DNA from: Bugula neritina
Lineage: Eukaryota > Bryozoa > Gymnolaemata > Cheilostomatida > Bugulidae
DNA: 64,000 nucleotides
NCBI GenBank assembly: GCA_964035545.1
Contig: OZ037765.1
Location: 32,797,004-32,861,003 of the forward strand
Direction of reading: 5' to 3'
Shown here: positions 1 to 10,555 of the stretch, piece after piece
Position numbering within the stretch: position 1 is the first letter of the stretch
Layout: each line of letters starts with the position of its first letter
Made by a program: the position numbers and the translations under genes
Notes under the pieces: model-generated
The model's input: only the letters and a program-made list of their open reading frames with translations
Told to the model about the DNA's origin: nothing
Database searches by the model: none

Positions 1-1948
1 GAGGAGGATGTGGGGCCCGCGCTTGAGACGGCGGACGAAGCTCGTGGGGTACCCACTAGAGACGGCAGGGGGCCGGTGCCTGAACACGTAGCGGAGTTGT
101 ATGACGATGCCTGTGATGGCTGCAAGAGCAAGCGGGAACGCCTGGTGATGGCACGGCTACTCTCTGAGTACAAGGACGTGTTCAGTTGCGGCGACCATGA
201 CATGGGTTTGACTAAGACTGTCTGTCATGAGATACCCCTGGCGGCGGGGATGGCGCCCATTCGGCAACCGACCCGCCGGTTGGGTCCTGAGAAGGAGAGA
301 GAGGTGAGCCGTCAGGTGCAAGACCTTCTGAACCGGGACCTGATTGAGCCAGGCCATGGGGCCTGGAGTTCTCCAGTCGTCCTGGTTCGAAAAAAGGATG
401 GGAGCTGGAGGTTTTGCGTTGATTATCGCAGGCTGAACAGCACGACCATCAAGGACGCTTACCCTCATCCTAGAATTTATGAGTCGCTCGATGCCTTAGC
501 TGGTAGCAAGTTCTTCCGCACGTTGGACTTGCTAAGCGGGTATTGGCAGGTGCCCCTGAGTCCTGAAGCACAGGACAAGGCCACGTTTATAACGCGGGAT
601 GGGCTTTGGAAATGGAAGGTGTTGCCATTCGGACTTACGTCCGCACCAGCTACCTTCCAGCGACTCATGGAGCAGGTCCTGAGTGGGCTGCACTGGAAGA
701 CTTTGCTCATCTATCTCGATGATGTCATTGTCATCTCCCCCGACACCGACACACATGTCAGTCGACTCAGGGAGGTGTTTGACAGGCTTCGAGCTGCTGG
801 TCTGAAGCTCAAGCCCTCTAAGTGTGCATTACTGCAACGCGAGGTCAAGTACCTGGGCCATGTAGTTGGCCGAGACGGGGTACGGGCTGTGAGGGACTGG
901 GCTGTCCCTGTCGACCTCCCTGAATTGCGGGCATTCCTGGGACTGGTAAGGTACTATCGTCAGTACATACCAGATTTCGCCGGAATTGCACAGCCGTTAA
1001 ATCGGCTGACAGCAAAGGGGGTGCGATGGCAGTGGACGCAGGCCGAGCAGAAGGCGTTTGACCACCTGAAGGATCGCCTGGTGGAAGCACCCATCTTGGC
1101 GTATCCTGACCCTGCGAAGGAGTACATTTTGGATACTGATGCCAGTAACCATAATGTGGGGGCTGTGCTATCGCAGGTCCAAGATGGTCGCGAGGTGGTG
1201 GTGGCTTACTATAGCAAGGCCCTGTCGGCGCCTGAGAAGAACTACTGTACAACCAGGAGGGAACTCTTGGCAGTAGTCAAGGCGGTCAAACACTTTAGAC
1301 CATATCTGTATGGGCGCACATTCCGTCTTCAGACGGATCATGCGTCTTTGATATGGCTGTGTCGACGAGCGGAACCATCAAGCCAAGTAGAGCGCTGGCT
1401 GGAGATCCTGGCAGAGTTTTCTTATCGGATCGAACATCGACCCGGTAAGAAACACAGTAATGCCGATGGACTCAGCCACCGCCAGGCCGATGGGTGTAAG
1501 CAGTGCCAGAGCATTGAGCGCAGGGATGGTGGACCCCTCGCTCGGACGTTGAAGCACAGTTGGGAAAAGCGGGTGTATACAGCTGGGAAGAAGGACAACT
1601 CCTGTCCGAATTTCCTAACGAAGCTGTTAACAACCTTCACGCAAACCCTACGCTGCTCAGGAACGTCGGGGAGCTGTGTCGGCTCCAGGCTACGCTACCA
1701 GGGGTGGTAGCTGACCTAGTCCGGACCAAGAAAGAGGGACGGCGGCCGAGTGAGGCCGAACAGCGAGTGAAGAGTGCAGAGTTTAAGTACTTCTGTGACC
1801 GCTGGGACTCCCTCAGGTTCAACAGCGATGGGCTGCTAACGATCACATTGGCAGCCGGCACCAATCGCAGTGAACGAGAGAGGGTAGTCTGCCCATCCGC
1901 TCTGAGGCGGGAGTTGATCTGGGACACCCATAGGCAAGCTCACGCGGG
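1..1948 (+). pseudogene. Ty3/gypsy family A pol fragment (RT-RNase H-start of integrase), copy 1
   Basis: The frame open from before position 10 to 1710 encodes a gypsy reverse transcriptase and RNase H: WRFCVDYRRLN, LDLLSGYWQVPLS, then LIYLDDVIV (catalytic YLDD near residue 235), the connection, and an RNase H with DTDASNHNVGAVLSQ and the RRELLAVV glutamate. Near 1560 the frame shifts; the next frame (1560 to about 1948) continues into the integrase HHCC region (WDTHRQAHAG) and then stops matching. The 5' part lies outside the window. Relative to copy 2 it lacks a few residues where copy 2 has ATNPEK. It abuts a BEL gag remnant at about 1950, so it is a truncated, frameshifted copy. Family assignment rests on RT and RNase H motifs and close similarity to 28860-33240. 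Confidence 0.88.
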
Positions 1949-1960
1949 TGGGTGGGTGGG

Positions 1961-2040
1961 TGCCTGCATGAACTTTCTAAAAGTTGTCCACCAACAGCTG
2001 TCCTTGCCTTCCCAGAGAGAGATTTTTTCAAATATCTTAA
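1961..2040 (-). pseudogene. BEL/Pao-like gag, downstream fragment
   Basis: Read on the minus strand from the TTAA at 2037-2040, this piece continues in frame the gag interrupted at 6710. It gives RYLKK followed by a short basic, Trp-rich stretch, as expected after the FAEWEADFDAYVES segment of BEL-type gag. It ends at the junction with gypsy pol near 1950. The match is inferred from frame continuity across the empty TTAA site. Confidence 0.6.
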
Positions 2041-2220
2041 AGAATTCCTGACACACTTTACTTATATAGCATGAAAATATTCATTTATGTCTTAGCTATC
2101 ATTTTAACACTCTTTTAGGATTTCAGGTCTAAACAATTTTGTTTTATAACAGTTTTAGTGCATGCATGTCCAAAAAACTTCGAGAATTTTTTTCGCCCTT
2201 CTGTGACGTATTACACCGCA
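2041..2220 (+). repeat. Left terminal inverted repeat of the TTAA element
   Basis: About 180 bp matching the reverse complement of 6529-6706, including CTGACACACTTTACTTATA and TAGTGCATGCATGTCC. Similarity fades after the ACGTATTAC..CCG segment. Confidence 0.8.
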
Positions 2221-2500
2221 GTTGCGAGAAATAGATGGAAACGCCGCCTGTAAGACATTCGGGAAATAAGTATAGGCTATATTTTCCGTTGCATGTAACC
2301 TTAGTTTTAGCATTTTTTAATTTATCGGACGTCTGTCTAGCCCCCCCAATTAGTATTTTTTTGTGGAATTTAGGTTTTATTTCATAAACAAATTTCGCGG
2401 CAATAAATACATAGCTACCAACTTACCGTGTCCGAGTCTGTGCAGTGTAATTGTGATAAAGATAAACCTAATACAGAAATAACATAAATACGATATCAAT

Positions 2501-4221
2501 ATGAACATATCTGGCTCTGACGAAGAATACTTAGAGCACAGTGAGAATCGCAATGAGTATGACTATGACAATCACACTCACGCTGTCACTGAGATTTCTG
2601 AAGTAATGGGCTATCAGTTTGAGCCGTTTACGTATCAAGATGAAAATGGAGATGATAGTCATGACAAGGATTTTACTGTCACTGATGAGCAACAGGTGAT
2701 AATATTTATAATTTTACAGTATCACTACGATTTAATTTTATAAACTATAGTCATAGTGTTACTAATACCGTAATACTAATACTAATAGTAATACTTTAAC
2801 TTTAAGTTATAAGTATAAGCTAGTATTAGTATAAGTTATAAATTATTATAATTATAATATTTCATTTTCATTTTGTAATCGTAATTCCAATGCTCAATGC
2901 CAATGTTCGTATTGATCCTGGCTTAATTAGTTAATATAGCTGAGTTTTGTGCTACTAAAGCTTTAGAGCAAGCATGATATCAAATTACAAGCTAAATATT
3001 TGATGATTGCTATCGGTTTATATAATATTATTAATAATAAAGTGATAATCATTAAATTTAATGATTACAAATTCCAGTCAAGTAATTAAATATTTGATCA
3101 ATACTAATTTTGTTATTACTACTACCAATACAGGTATTAGTATTAATTATTTGTAGTTAGATTTACCTGATAATTTAAGTCAAGGGAAAGACTGTATTTT
3201 TATAAATGCAAAATAATGATAATTATTATTCACTTTTATTGTAATTGTGGTTATACCGATCCTTAACAAAATAAGTTAATCACATACATAATCATGTCAA
3301 ACTTGCATTCACGATGATAGCATTTAGTATTTTATTTCTAAGCCCCCTATTTCTCTGAATTTCTGCTTTTATAGTATAACATATAGTACTAACAACAATA
3401 AAATATTTTAAAATTCCTGAAAATTAGTTTATTTCATAGCAAAAATTATGAGTTTGTTTTAATATAAAAAATCTAATTAATTTTCAACTATAAATATAAA
3501 AATAGTTTGAACAGTAATGCAAACTTGGAATATTTTAAAACCCATGATTTTAAAGTATTTTCAAACTTCAGCCTCATTGGACTCAATTTTCAATACAAAG
3601 AAAAGTACAGGAAACAAATTTAGACACAGTAATTAATGGACTTAATGTGGATGATACTGGTAATAACGTTTTTAGAAAAGCTTGTTTGTTTTGTAGAAAA
3701 ATATAAAGCCAGCCACGGAGTGGTGCACTTGCCACCGCTGCCAAAATCAGCCTACAGTGGAACAGTCTGTTTGTTGCCGTGATCATGCTGCAAACCTTCG
3801 ATTAGATAGCAGCATGGAATGTATAACACAGCACCCGGGAGTACAGCAATTGACGCAACCAGCTGTATTAGAAGTTGCATACAGCAGCTACCTGAGATAT
3901 CATGGTCAGTCAATTGCTACTGTATATCAGTAACTGTCATTGTTAGTTTTTCTAGATAGTCTTACTTGATTATTTAGCCAATCATTTATTTTGGTAGATG
4001 ATTTGTTTGATGAGAAGGCCCATTCTCTCAACACTAAAAAAAGGTTCTGCAGCTACCGGTTTTTGGTGTTCTGGCTGTTTCCAGATATTAAAAAAGGTGA
4101 GAGACGCCCTTTACCAGCTTGCTTATATGATTGGGTGCAAGCTACATTCCCCCCAACTGATGACGAGGAAGAATTTGCTGAATGGATGTTCAGCAAATTC
4201 GTGTACAATGAAGATTTATGA
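2501..4221 (+). CDS. P2X7-like C-terminal domain protein (three exons)
   Basis: Exon 1 is 2501-2695 (ATG in TATGAACATATC, acidic N-terminus, VMGYQFEPF), donor CAACAG|GTGATA, phase 0. Exon 2 is 3697-3904 after TTTTGTAG, with WCTCHRCQNQPT and a following CC pair, donor CATG|GTCAGT. Exon 3 is 3998-4221 after TTTTGGTAG, with GERRPLPACLYDWVQATFP. Frames join cleanly, giving about 209 residues. The Cys pattern (WCTCxxC...VCC) followed by ITQHPG and PACLYDWV resembles the zinc-coordinating cytoplasmic domain of P2X7, which also occurs as stand-alone proteins in invertebrates and fish; there is no P2X channel part. An AATAAA lies at about 4518. Its role in the transposon is unknown; it could be cargo or a mobility accessory. 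Exon boundaries are inferred. Confidence 0.65.
2696..3696 (+). other. Intron 1 of the P2X7-like gene, AT-rich
   Basis: Very AT-rich, with short direct and inverted AATAAT/TTATAA-type repeats. No convincing exon was found. The intron starts at GTGATA and ends at TTTGTTTTGTAG. Confidence 0.5.
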
Positions 4222-5710
4222 ACATTAACACTCTGGTGATTTTTAGTAGCAGTCAGTTGCTACTGCCTCTTGTAGTGTGTACTTACAAAGTCGTACTAGT
4301 AACACTTTATAAACCTTATCAAGATTTCACATTCATTCATGTAACAGTCAGAATGTCCCTTTTGTAATACATCCTGTTTGTGCACATAATCAGTAATTTA
4401 GTAATGAAATGTATTTAATTAACGGCCCAGAAAATATCTTTTTAACCTTATTACCATTAACATTTGTTTTGTTAAAGTTACTGTTATGAATGTGTTTTCA
4501 CATTGCTATTTATGGCTCTAATAAAGTACCAACAAAACCAAACATACAGCTGCTCTACAGTGAAAACGAATATCTACATTTCAATGGAAACTGAGACTAC
4601 AAGTAGATATATTGTCCAAATTTATTTTTGACACACCTTGAGGTGGAAAATTAAAAATATTATTTCCATTACACAAAAATATTTGGTTTTTTGTTGCATT
4701 AGAACATGCATTTTAAATAAAAATAAATATGGAGAAAAGCTATGAATTCAGTTTTTGAGCTAAGTGAACAATACTATTTCGCCATATTTCTATATACCAG
4801 CATTGAACAGCTTTGCTTCTAATCTTTTTCTGCATCCTTTTAGGTGTTTGCACATATTTGTTGTGTCCTATTCCTTTCTGTAGGCCCTTTTTTTCTGGCT
4901 TACGATGGAGAGCTGGTTTTTTGTTTGACTTGGCAAAGCTCTAAAATATTATTATATATGAAGGTAACTGGAAAAGTATTATTGAAACAGCTGCAGAAAA
5001 TCTCAATTGCTGTCTATATCATATTTCAATTTTATTGCTCAAGATCGCATTTTCAATATTATAATCCTTACAGAAAACCAGGGTCTGTTCTTTTTAACCA
5101 GCGAGCTTCTTTAGGTGTGATAGTGGCCGCCTGCTGACTTTGTTTCCGAGGAGTTAATGGAGTGCATCCAGTTGCACCCTCATTTTCCACTAAATGAATA
5201 GTTGGGACTGCTGTTTTCTCTAAATGCAATCTAAAGAGTAAATCAAAGACAATGAATTTTTATTCTTTCAATAAGTGAACAATATTTACCATTAATTTTT
5301 ACTGGTATTGATGATGGGCACCATTACCAGTATCATACTCATAGCATGAGTATCAGTGCGTATGAATCATAATATTAATGGTATGTATCCAAGTGACTAT
5401 GACACATTCTGATAATCATAAGTCTTTCATATTATCGCCATTATAAATGAATTTCCTTACAATAATGGTTATCGTGTAAATCATAAATGCAAACTTGTAC
5501 TTGCAAGTTTATGTCATAGTCACATGAAATTGAATCAACACGGTCATGACAATCCTATTGACTTATACCAACTTGTAGTAATACTTATACTTATTGTTGA
5601 AAATCAACATTAAAAAAACTATCATTAGCCTATCGTCTAATTATATCACAATCACTAAGTCATTAGTCAGTATCACTATGACTATGAGTTTGAGTGAGTT
5701 ATTCACTTAC
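4222..5710. other. Interior of TTAA element without an assigned gene
   Basis: Contains an AATAAA at about 4518 that would serve the plus-strand P2X7-like gene. On the minus strand, about 5085-5232 has an open stretch (TPLTPRKQSQQAATITPKEA) ending at GTAAGGATT, which may be a second exon of the THAP gene; its splice phase to the THAP exon was not resolved. The plus-strand frame at 4844-5137 looks like chance. Confidence 0.35.
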
Positions 5711-5964
5711 ATGTTAATGAGTTTTGCTTTATACATGCCCATGTTTGTAAATTGTTCATCACCAAAATGCTGAAAACACAAACGAGAGTTGTTATCAGGC
5801 AGAAAGTTTTTTCTTTTCGTATTGACAAACTTGGTCCATTTTTCACCACACGCAGTATCAGCAGGCCATTTAAACATGTGTTTTTCCTTGTACGAACACA
5901 TTGCAGCTTCACACACTCTTCTTTTGCATTTGCCTTTAGAACTTGAAGCCATTCGTGTAGTCAT
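5711..5964 (-). CDS. THAP-type zinc finger exon (DNA-binding)
   Basis: From ATG at 5964 the minus strand encodes a THAP domain: CEAAMC as the first Cys pair, a central W (KWPAD, KWTKF), and LCFQHF as the closing C-x2-H, followed by a phenylalanine. This is the C2CH arrangement of THAP domains, which bind transposon ends in P, Kolobok and related transposases. The exon ends with a good donor, ACAT|GTAAGTG, so the protein continues in at least one more exon. The gene runs opposite to the P2X7-like gene and lies near the right end of the element. It is probably the N-terminus of the element's transposase, though no catalytic core was identified. Confidence 0.72.
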
Positions 5965-6528
5965 GTCGACAGTAAGTGTAACTAGTAATATAGGTAATAA
6001 GTTTGTTCATTAGAGTCCAATGGCAATATGAATATGAAATCTAATTTATATAGATAGCGAGCGACTACTACTAGTAGTAGTACTACTAGGCACAGGTTAT
6101 ATTGGTAATATCCGGTTACGGTAATGATAATCTATTTGGAAGCGTAATAAGTTACATAATTGAATATGCAATTATTTGTAATGTTTTATAGAAAAGTTTA
6201 CCACTCGTTGGATTTAGCTAATTTCTTTCAACAATATCGTGTTATCGCCGTACTTAGCCACCCGTTCTAATTACATCGTGAGGGTGAGGCTATTTCATTT
6301 TTCCGATGCTCAAAATTTCTAACGGAAGTAACTTTAGCTCTTAATATCAATAATAAAATGGTATCATTTGTTTTTTTCATTGAGCCTTAGTTGTACTCTG
6401 TGTTTTAAAATTTATGTCAGTTTAGTGATTTATCTGTGTGTTGCAGTGGCTAAAAATAAAACGCTGTGAAAGTATGCAATTATTACTATTAGTTATATAG
6501 TAACTAGGACTCGAAGCAGACCGGAAAC

Positions 6529-6706
6529 CGGCGTAATACGTGTGCACTGAGAGCTTAGAAATCCGAAAGTTTTCTGGACATGCATGCACTAATCTTGTTA
6601 TAAAACAAAATAGTCTAGCCATCCACCCTTAAAGGGGTGGTCTAGTGATAGCTAAGATATAGATGAATATTTTCGTGCTATATAAGTAAAGTGTGTCAGG
6701 GATTCT
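6529..6706 (-). repeat. Right terminal inverted repeat of the TTAA element
   Basis: Inverted partner of 2041-2220. The short spacer between it and the THAP exon (5965-6528) holds no recognisable gene, only AT-rich DNA and a small TAGTAG/CTACTA palindrome at about 6064-6090. Confidence 0.8.
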
Positions 6707-6710
6707 TTAA

Positions 6711-7754
6711 CCCTTTTTTTCCATCCATGCCCTCAGATTCTACGTACGCGTCAAAGTCTGCTTCCCACTCTGCGAATTCCATTTGGGCACCATCAAAGAT
6801 CTGCGGCTCTTGAGCTTTCCTGGTACTGCATTTTACTGTGTTTATGAGCGCTTGCGTTAGGTCCTGTATAGCCCTTGTTCCACTGTCTTGAGCATCTGAA
6901 GATTGAGCTGGACTTTGAAAATCTCGACGTCGTGAGTCCTGAGGGTTAGATAATTCAATAATATCTGAGTTTGTGTTAGTAGCAGGTTGATGCAGAGCTG
7001 TTTCTCGTAGATCATGGCGTGGAGTTATTGCTTGTAGAGAATGAGACAACTCGTTCTGTCTTTGCCTTTGTCTTCTTTTCTCTTCAATCTTAGCTTTTAG
7101 CTGGTTGTATTTATCCACCTTGACTCGAAATGCTGCCTCGGCAGCTTCCATTTCTTCCCGTTCTTTCTGTAACTCTCTTTGCCTCTTTTCTTCTTCTCTT
7201 TGATAGGCTTCCTCCTGCTGCATCTGCATTAAGTTTGCTTCTTTCTGTCTCTGCTCAAGTATATTTTGAAGTGACTCGCTAATTGTTTGAACTTCCTCAG
7301 TAAACGAATGCATAATATCAATTATTGCCTCATTAACACTAACTTTATTTACAGCGCAAACAGTTGAAAATTCATCATACATGTCATTCAAAACACGAGA
7401 ATCTACATTCATTTTCTCTATAAATTCAGAAATACTTTCACTTTTTACACTACTTGTTTCTAATTCGCATTTTTCTGAAAATATATTAAACTCATCAAGA
7501 TGTTCATAAACGAAGCTAACAATTCTGTCAGGAAATTCTCGCAACTTTATTCTAGGTGATGTCCTACAAGTGTCCTCAAATTCTATGTCAGGTTGTGCAC
7601 CAACCTTTCTTGACTGTTGTGAAACTTCAGTGATTGGTGCACTAGCAGCTTGACATATGTGCGGCTGAAGTGAGCTGCCTTCTTCTTCACCTAAGCTTAG
7701 CGAGCTGTCCGCACTAGAGCTAGAATTGTCTTCCCCTAGGTTTGCACTTGCCAT
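6711..7754 (-). pseudogene. BEL/Pao-like gag, 5' part, interrupted by transposon
   Basis: ATG at 7754 opens a ~348-residue frame. It has a Ser/Glu-rich N-terminus, a long charged coiled coil (EEAYQREEEKRQRELQKERE and on through KIEEKRRQRQRQ) and then FDGAQMEFAEWEADFDAYVE, the conserved start of the BEL-type gag core. The frame ends at a stop supplied by the right end of the TTAA element; gag resumes at 2040. The element's pol is not in the window. BEL/Pao is inferred from the coiled coil followed by the FAEWEADF motif; a gypsy-like gag is less likely. Confidence 0.65.
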
Positions 7755-8543
7755 GTTAATTGACAGTGCACGACTAAGTATATATTATTCAATACTAAAA
7801 CTATAAATATCCAAATACACAATATAATATAATATAGTTATATTTAACAGCTGTTATGATACAGACCACTTGATACAATGTGTGGAAATAATTACACCTA
7901 TGGTCAACATCCACTATGCAGTGCTACAGCCAGGGCGACAGAACAACAAATCAGCAACCCGAGCAGCGATGCGATGAGACTAGACTAGCGCCAGAATGAA
8001 GAATCCCTACCCCAAGATCAAATTAGACGCAGCACGCGGCAATTGGCACAGATCACCGTCAGTTTACAATAAAAACACAAGAGCAAGCATAAAAAATATG
8101 ACAAAAAAGAACAAGAGACAATATGACAAAAAATACAGAGACTTCACTGTAGCAATTCAGAGACTCTGGAGATGAAGTTCACTGATGATGTATTACTATT
8201 AACTTTATTATTTTAAACACCAACGTGAAGTCTAAAAGACAGACAACACTAGTAAAACTTAATTGACAACAAACTTATATATACAGAACAAAACTTATGC
8301 TAATAACATTGATAATATCTATAACTAAAACTGATATAAATTGATGGCATTTATTACTAAAAACAAGTTAATCTATTTAAGTACTCAAATTGACAAGATA
8401 CTCAAATTATTTTATTAGAAAAAACATACCTTTAGTTCTCTTTAATCTCATGAAATGCTAACTATTTGTGTGGCTTTAACATAAATGTAACTATCTGTTT
8501 AATTAACTTTAAGATAAATACAACTGACTATTAAAATACAACT
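7755..8543 (-). other. Upstream region of the BEL gag; LTR/leader not resolved
   Basis: This stretch would hold the 5' LTR and leader of the minus-strand gag. An AATAAAG occurs on the minus strand near 8205, compatible with an LTR polyadenylation signal. No second LTR is present to define boundaries. No other gene was seen. Confidence 0.3.
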
Positions 8544-8678
8544 TTATAATAACTGATTGTCATCTACTGCCTGCACTCTGACCACCTCGTTGTTTACGGG
8601 CTTATTCTCCGGCACAGTTACTTCATATAGCTGTGGTACTTCAGGGGCACACGTATTGCGTACCACCACCACATTCAG
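8544..8678 (-). CDS. Cadherin-repeat exon (host gene fragment)
   Basis: After acceptor TTATTTCTTAG the minus strand reads through RNTCAPEVPQLYEVTVPENK and then VVRVQAVDDN. This is the cadherin pattern: AP..., a tyrosine-led strand, V.EN.P, and V.A.D.D for calcium binding. A stop lies at 8544-8546, and a possible donor (CA|GTTATT) at 8554. A GTAACC donor on the same strand at 8796 suggests the tail of the preceding exon, cut off by the LRR-locus repeat. One exon only, so the parent gene cannot be named. Confidence 0.55.
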   Translation of the reverse strand: MNVVVVRNTCAPEVPQLYEVTVPENKPVNNEVVRVQAVDDNQLL

Positions 8679-8821
8679 CTAAGAAATAATGCAAAAGTTA
8701 CTAGAATTAGCTAAAAAGATCAATATCAAAGTTACTAGAATTAAATCATCCTAGCTAGTGAGTTCAATGTTTAAAAGTTTGAAGTCACAGGTTACCTTGA
8801 GAGTGGGTGGGTGGGTGTGTG

Positions 8822-9004
8822 TGTGTGAAACTTTCATAAGTGATTCAAACCTTTTTCATATTATGACATGCACAAAAAACCCAGTATGTCTTTAGATGTC
8901 GTAGTAGGTGCTAAAGCCACCAGTTCAACTGGGATATTATAATTTTGACAAATAATCAATAATATATTTGTAAAGTATGAGTTATGGTAACATGCATATC
9001 TCTG
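8822..9004 (+). repeat. Truncated copy of the LRR-locus intron
   Basis: Matches intron sequence between LRR exons (compare 14025-14215), including TTCATAAGTGATTCAAAC and GTGCTAAAGCCACCAGTT. It is interrupted at 9004 by the P/THAP9-like element and resumes at 13602 just upstream of exon 1, marking the left edge of the LRR array. Confidence 0.85.
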
Positions 9005-9751
9005 CACAGGATAGTTAAGGGCAACCTTTTAGCTGCAACTGCCTTGCTGAGGTTTGCATTGTAATCATATAAGAATTCAGTACCAGTAAAATAAAATCTC
9101 ACCTAATTGTGCTAGAGTCAAAATTTAAAAACTATGTTGTAGATCTTCTTTTTCTCCAGTGTAAGTTTTTTGGAAATTTCAATTTTCATTTTTTTTGCGA
9201 AGTTATAGACAAAAAACTGCCGAATTTTGGCCAATTTTGCCTGAAAAGCTGACTTTTCAGTACCAGTAAAATATCTCAGCAGCAAAGCATGATATCTGAA
9301 TAAAAATTGCACTGCTGGAATCCTAAGATATTTCTCCAGTGTAAGTTTTTTTCTTTTTTCAATAACTCTGCTAGATTGCTCATAAATTGGTGATTTATAC
9401 ACTGAAAATGCCATATTTTCTCATAAGAAACTAGCAGCGCGCAGCACTTCACGCTTTACTGAGCACGTAGGGATGAGAAGATATTGGCGCCTACATAATA
9501 ATTACAGGCTAACTAGCTGGCAGGCTATAATGAATAGCTTGCTTTGTACTTTGTTTATGTAGCAGCAATAATGGAATGTTGATAGATAACGCAGCCCTAA
9601 CGAAGGTTGCTGCTTATTGGTTGTAGTTTAATCTTAGGCTAAACAATTACAAGTAGGCAACACGCATGCCACCCGCAGAGCAATATTATTCAAGAACCCG
9701 AACTACATTTTGAGAGAAATTTATGATATTCTTAGTGAGGATGCCCTTAAC
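9005..9751 (-). repeat. Segment homologous to the MITE at 31481-32219
   Basis: Reverse complement of the downstream MITE over nearly its whole length. The far end stops at GATGCCCTTAAC, nine bases short of the full terminal repeat, then continues into unique element sequence. It includes a 98-codon open frame (9118-9414, minus) starting MAFSVYKSPIYEQSS that is also largely open in the other copy. This is either the parental end of the MITE family or a truncated nested copy. Confidence 0.75.
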
Positions 9752-10555
9752 CACTGAGCTGAAATAGACCTGGAGAGGCCAAGGACGTTTTAGCGTGGCC
9801 AAATAGTTTAGCTCCGCCTTAACATGGAAAAATTAACCACGCCTACTTGTTTTGCACACAGCAGTAGTAGTAAAATCCATTATAAATGCAAGCTATTAGA
9901 GCTTATAAATTGAGGTAAACACTAAAAAATAATGAAAATTCAGCAATGTGAAGCAGGAACCAATTATTTTGTTTATTTTACTTTTGGTATTTGTAATTTC
10001 ATGACTAATTATCATTTTATGAAGCATGTACCTCAAGTATATATGATAATAACTTTAATAACCTAACAAATGCATTACATATTTATTGATTAGATCAACA
10101 CATTAGTCAAAATTAAATGAAAAGCAACAGCAAAGCAAATTTCAGCCTTAGTACATGAACACTGGCAGTAAGGATAACAAGTATAAAAGTTTATAAATAA
10201 TATAAAAAAACCGGTGGTAAGACACAGCTTTACAACACAGGCAAGTAACAGATTTCCTTAAACCTTTCAAAGTTTTAAATTCTGTTTTCAAGTGCTACTC
10301 TGAAAGCAATAAGTGATTAAAATAGAATTACAGAATAAACAAAAAATAATATTATATTGCAATAACAATATTTGTTATCATCTAATGTTATAATATAAAT
10401 ACTGTTGTAATAACTTCTAAACGATTAATTACCCACATCCTTATTACTGGCCTCTAAACAGTACACTTTTGTTGCTACATTGCCTGAAATTTAGTTTGTG
10501 CATAGCAATATTTGTTAGTTTAGCAATGTGGTGCTGAAATAAGTCATAATATACT
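9752..10555. other. Non-coding interior of the P/THAP9-like element
   Basis: AT-rich, no recognisable exon on either strand. It would be the 3' flank of the minus-strand transposase. Confidence 0.4.

Larger units (their letters stand above)
2041..6706. mobile_element. TTAA-flanked DNA transposon with long TIRs (Kolobok-like)
   Basis: The element is bounded by TTAA at 2037-2040 and 6707-6710. Its ends read AGAATTCCTGACACAC at the left and, in reverse complement, AGAATCCCTGACACAC at the right, continuing as ~180-bp imperfect inverted repeats. Removing the element with one TTAA restores an open gag frame in the flanking BEL sequence, which fixes the boundaries. Inside are a three-exon plus-strand gene with a P2X7-like C-terminal domain and a minus-strand THAP exon. 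TTAA duplication plus a THAP protein is the known combination of the Kolobok superfamily; no complete transposase catalytic domain was recognised here, so the superfamily name is inferred. piggyBac also uses TTAA but does not carry THAP domains. Confidence 0.75.

Noticed and set aside
845-1252. Pro-rich minus-strand frame
   Set aside because: Antisense shadow of gypsy RT/RNase H.
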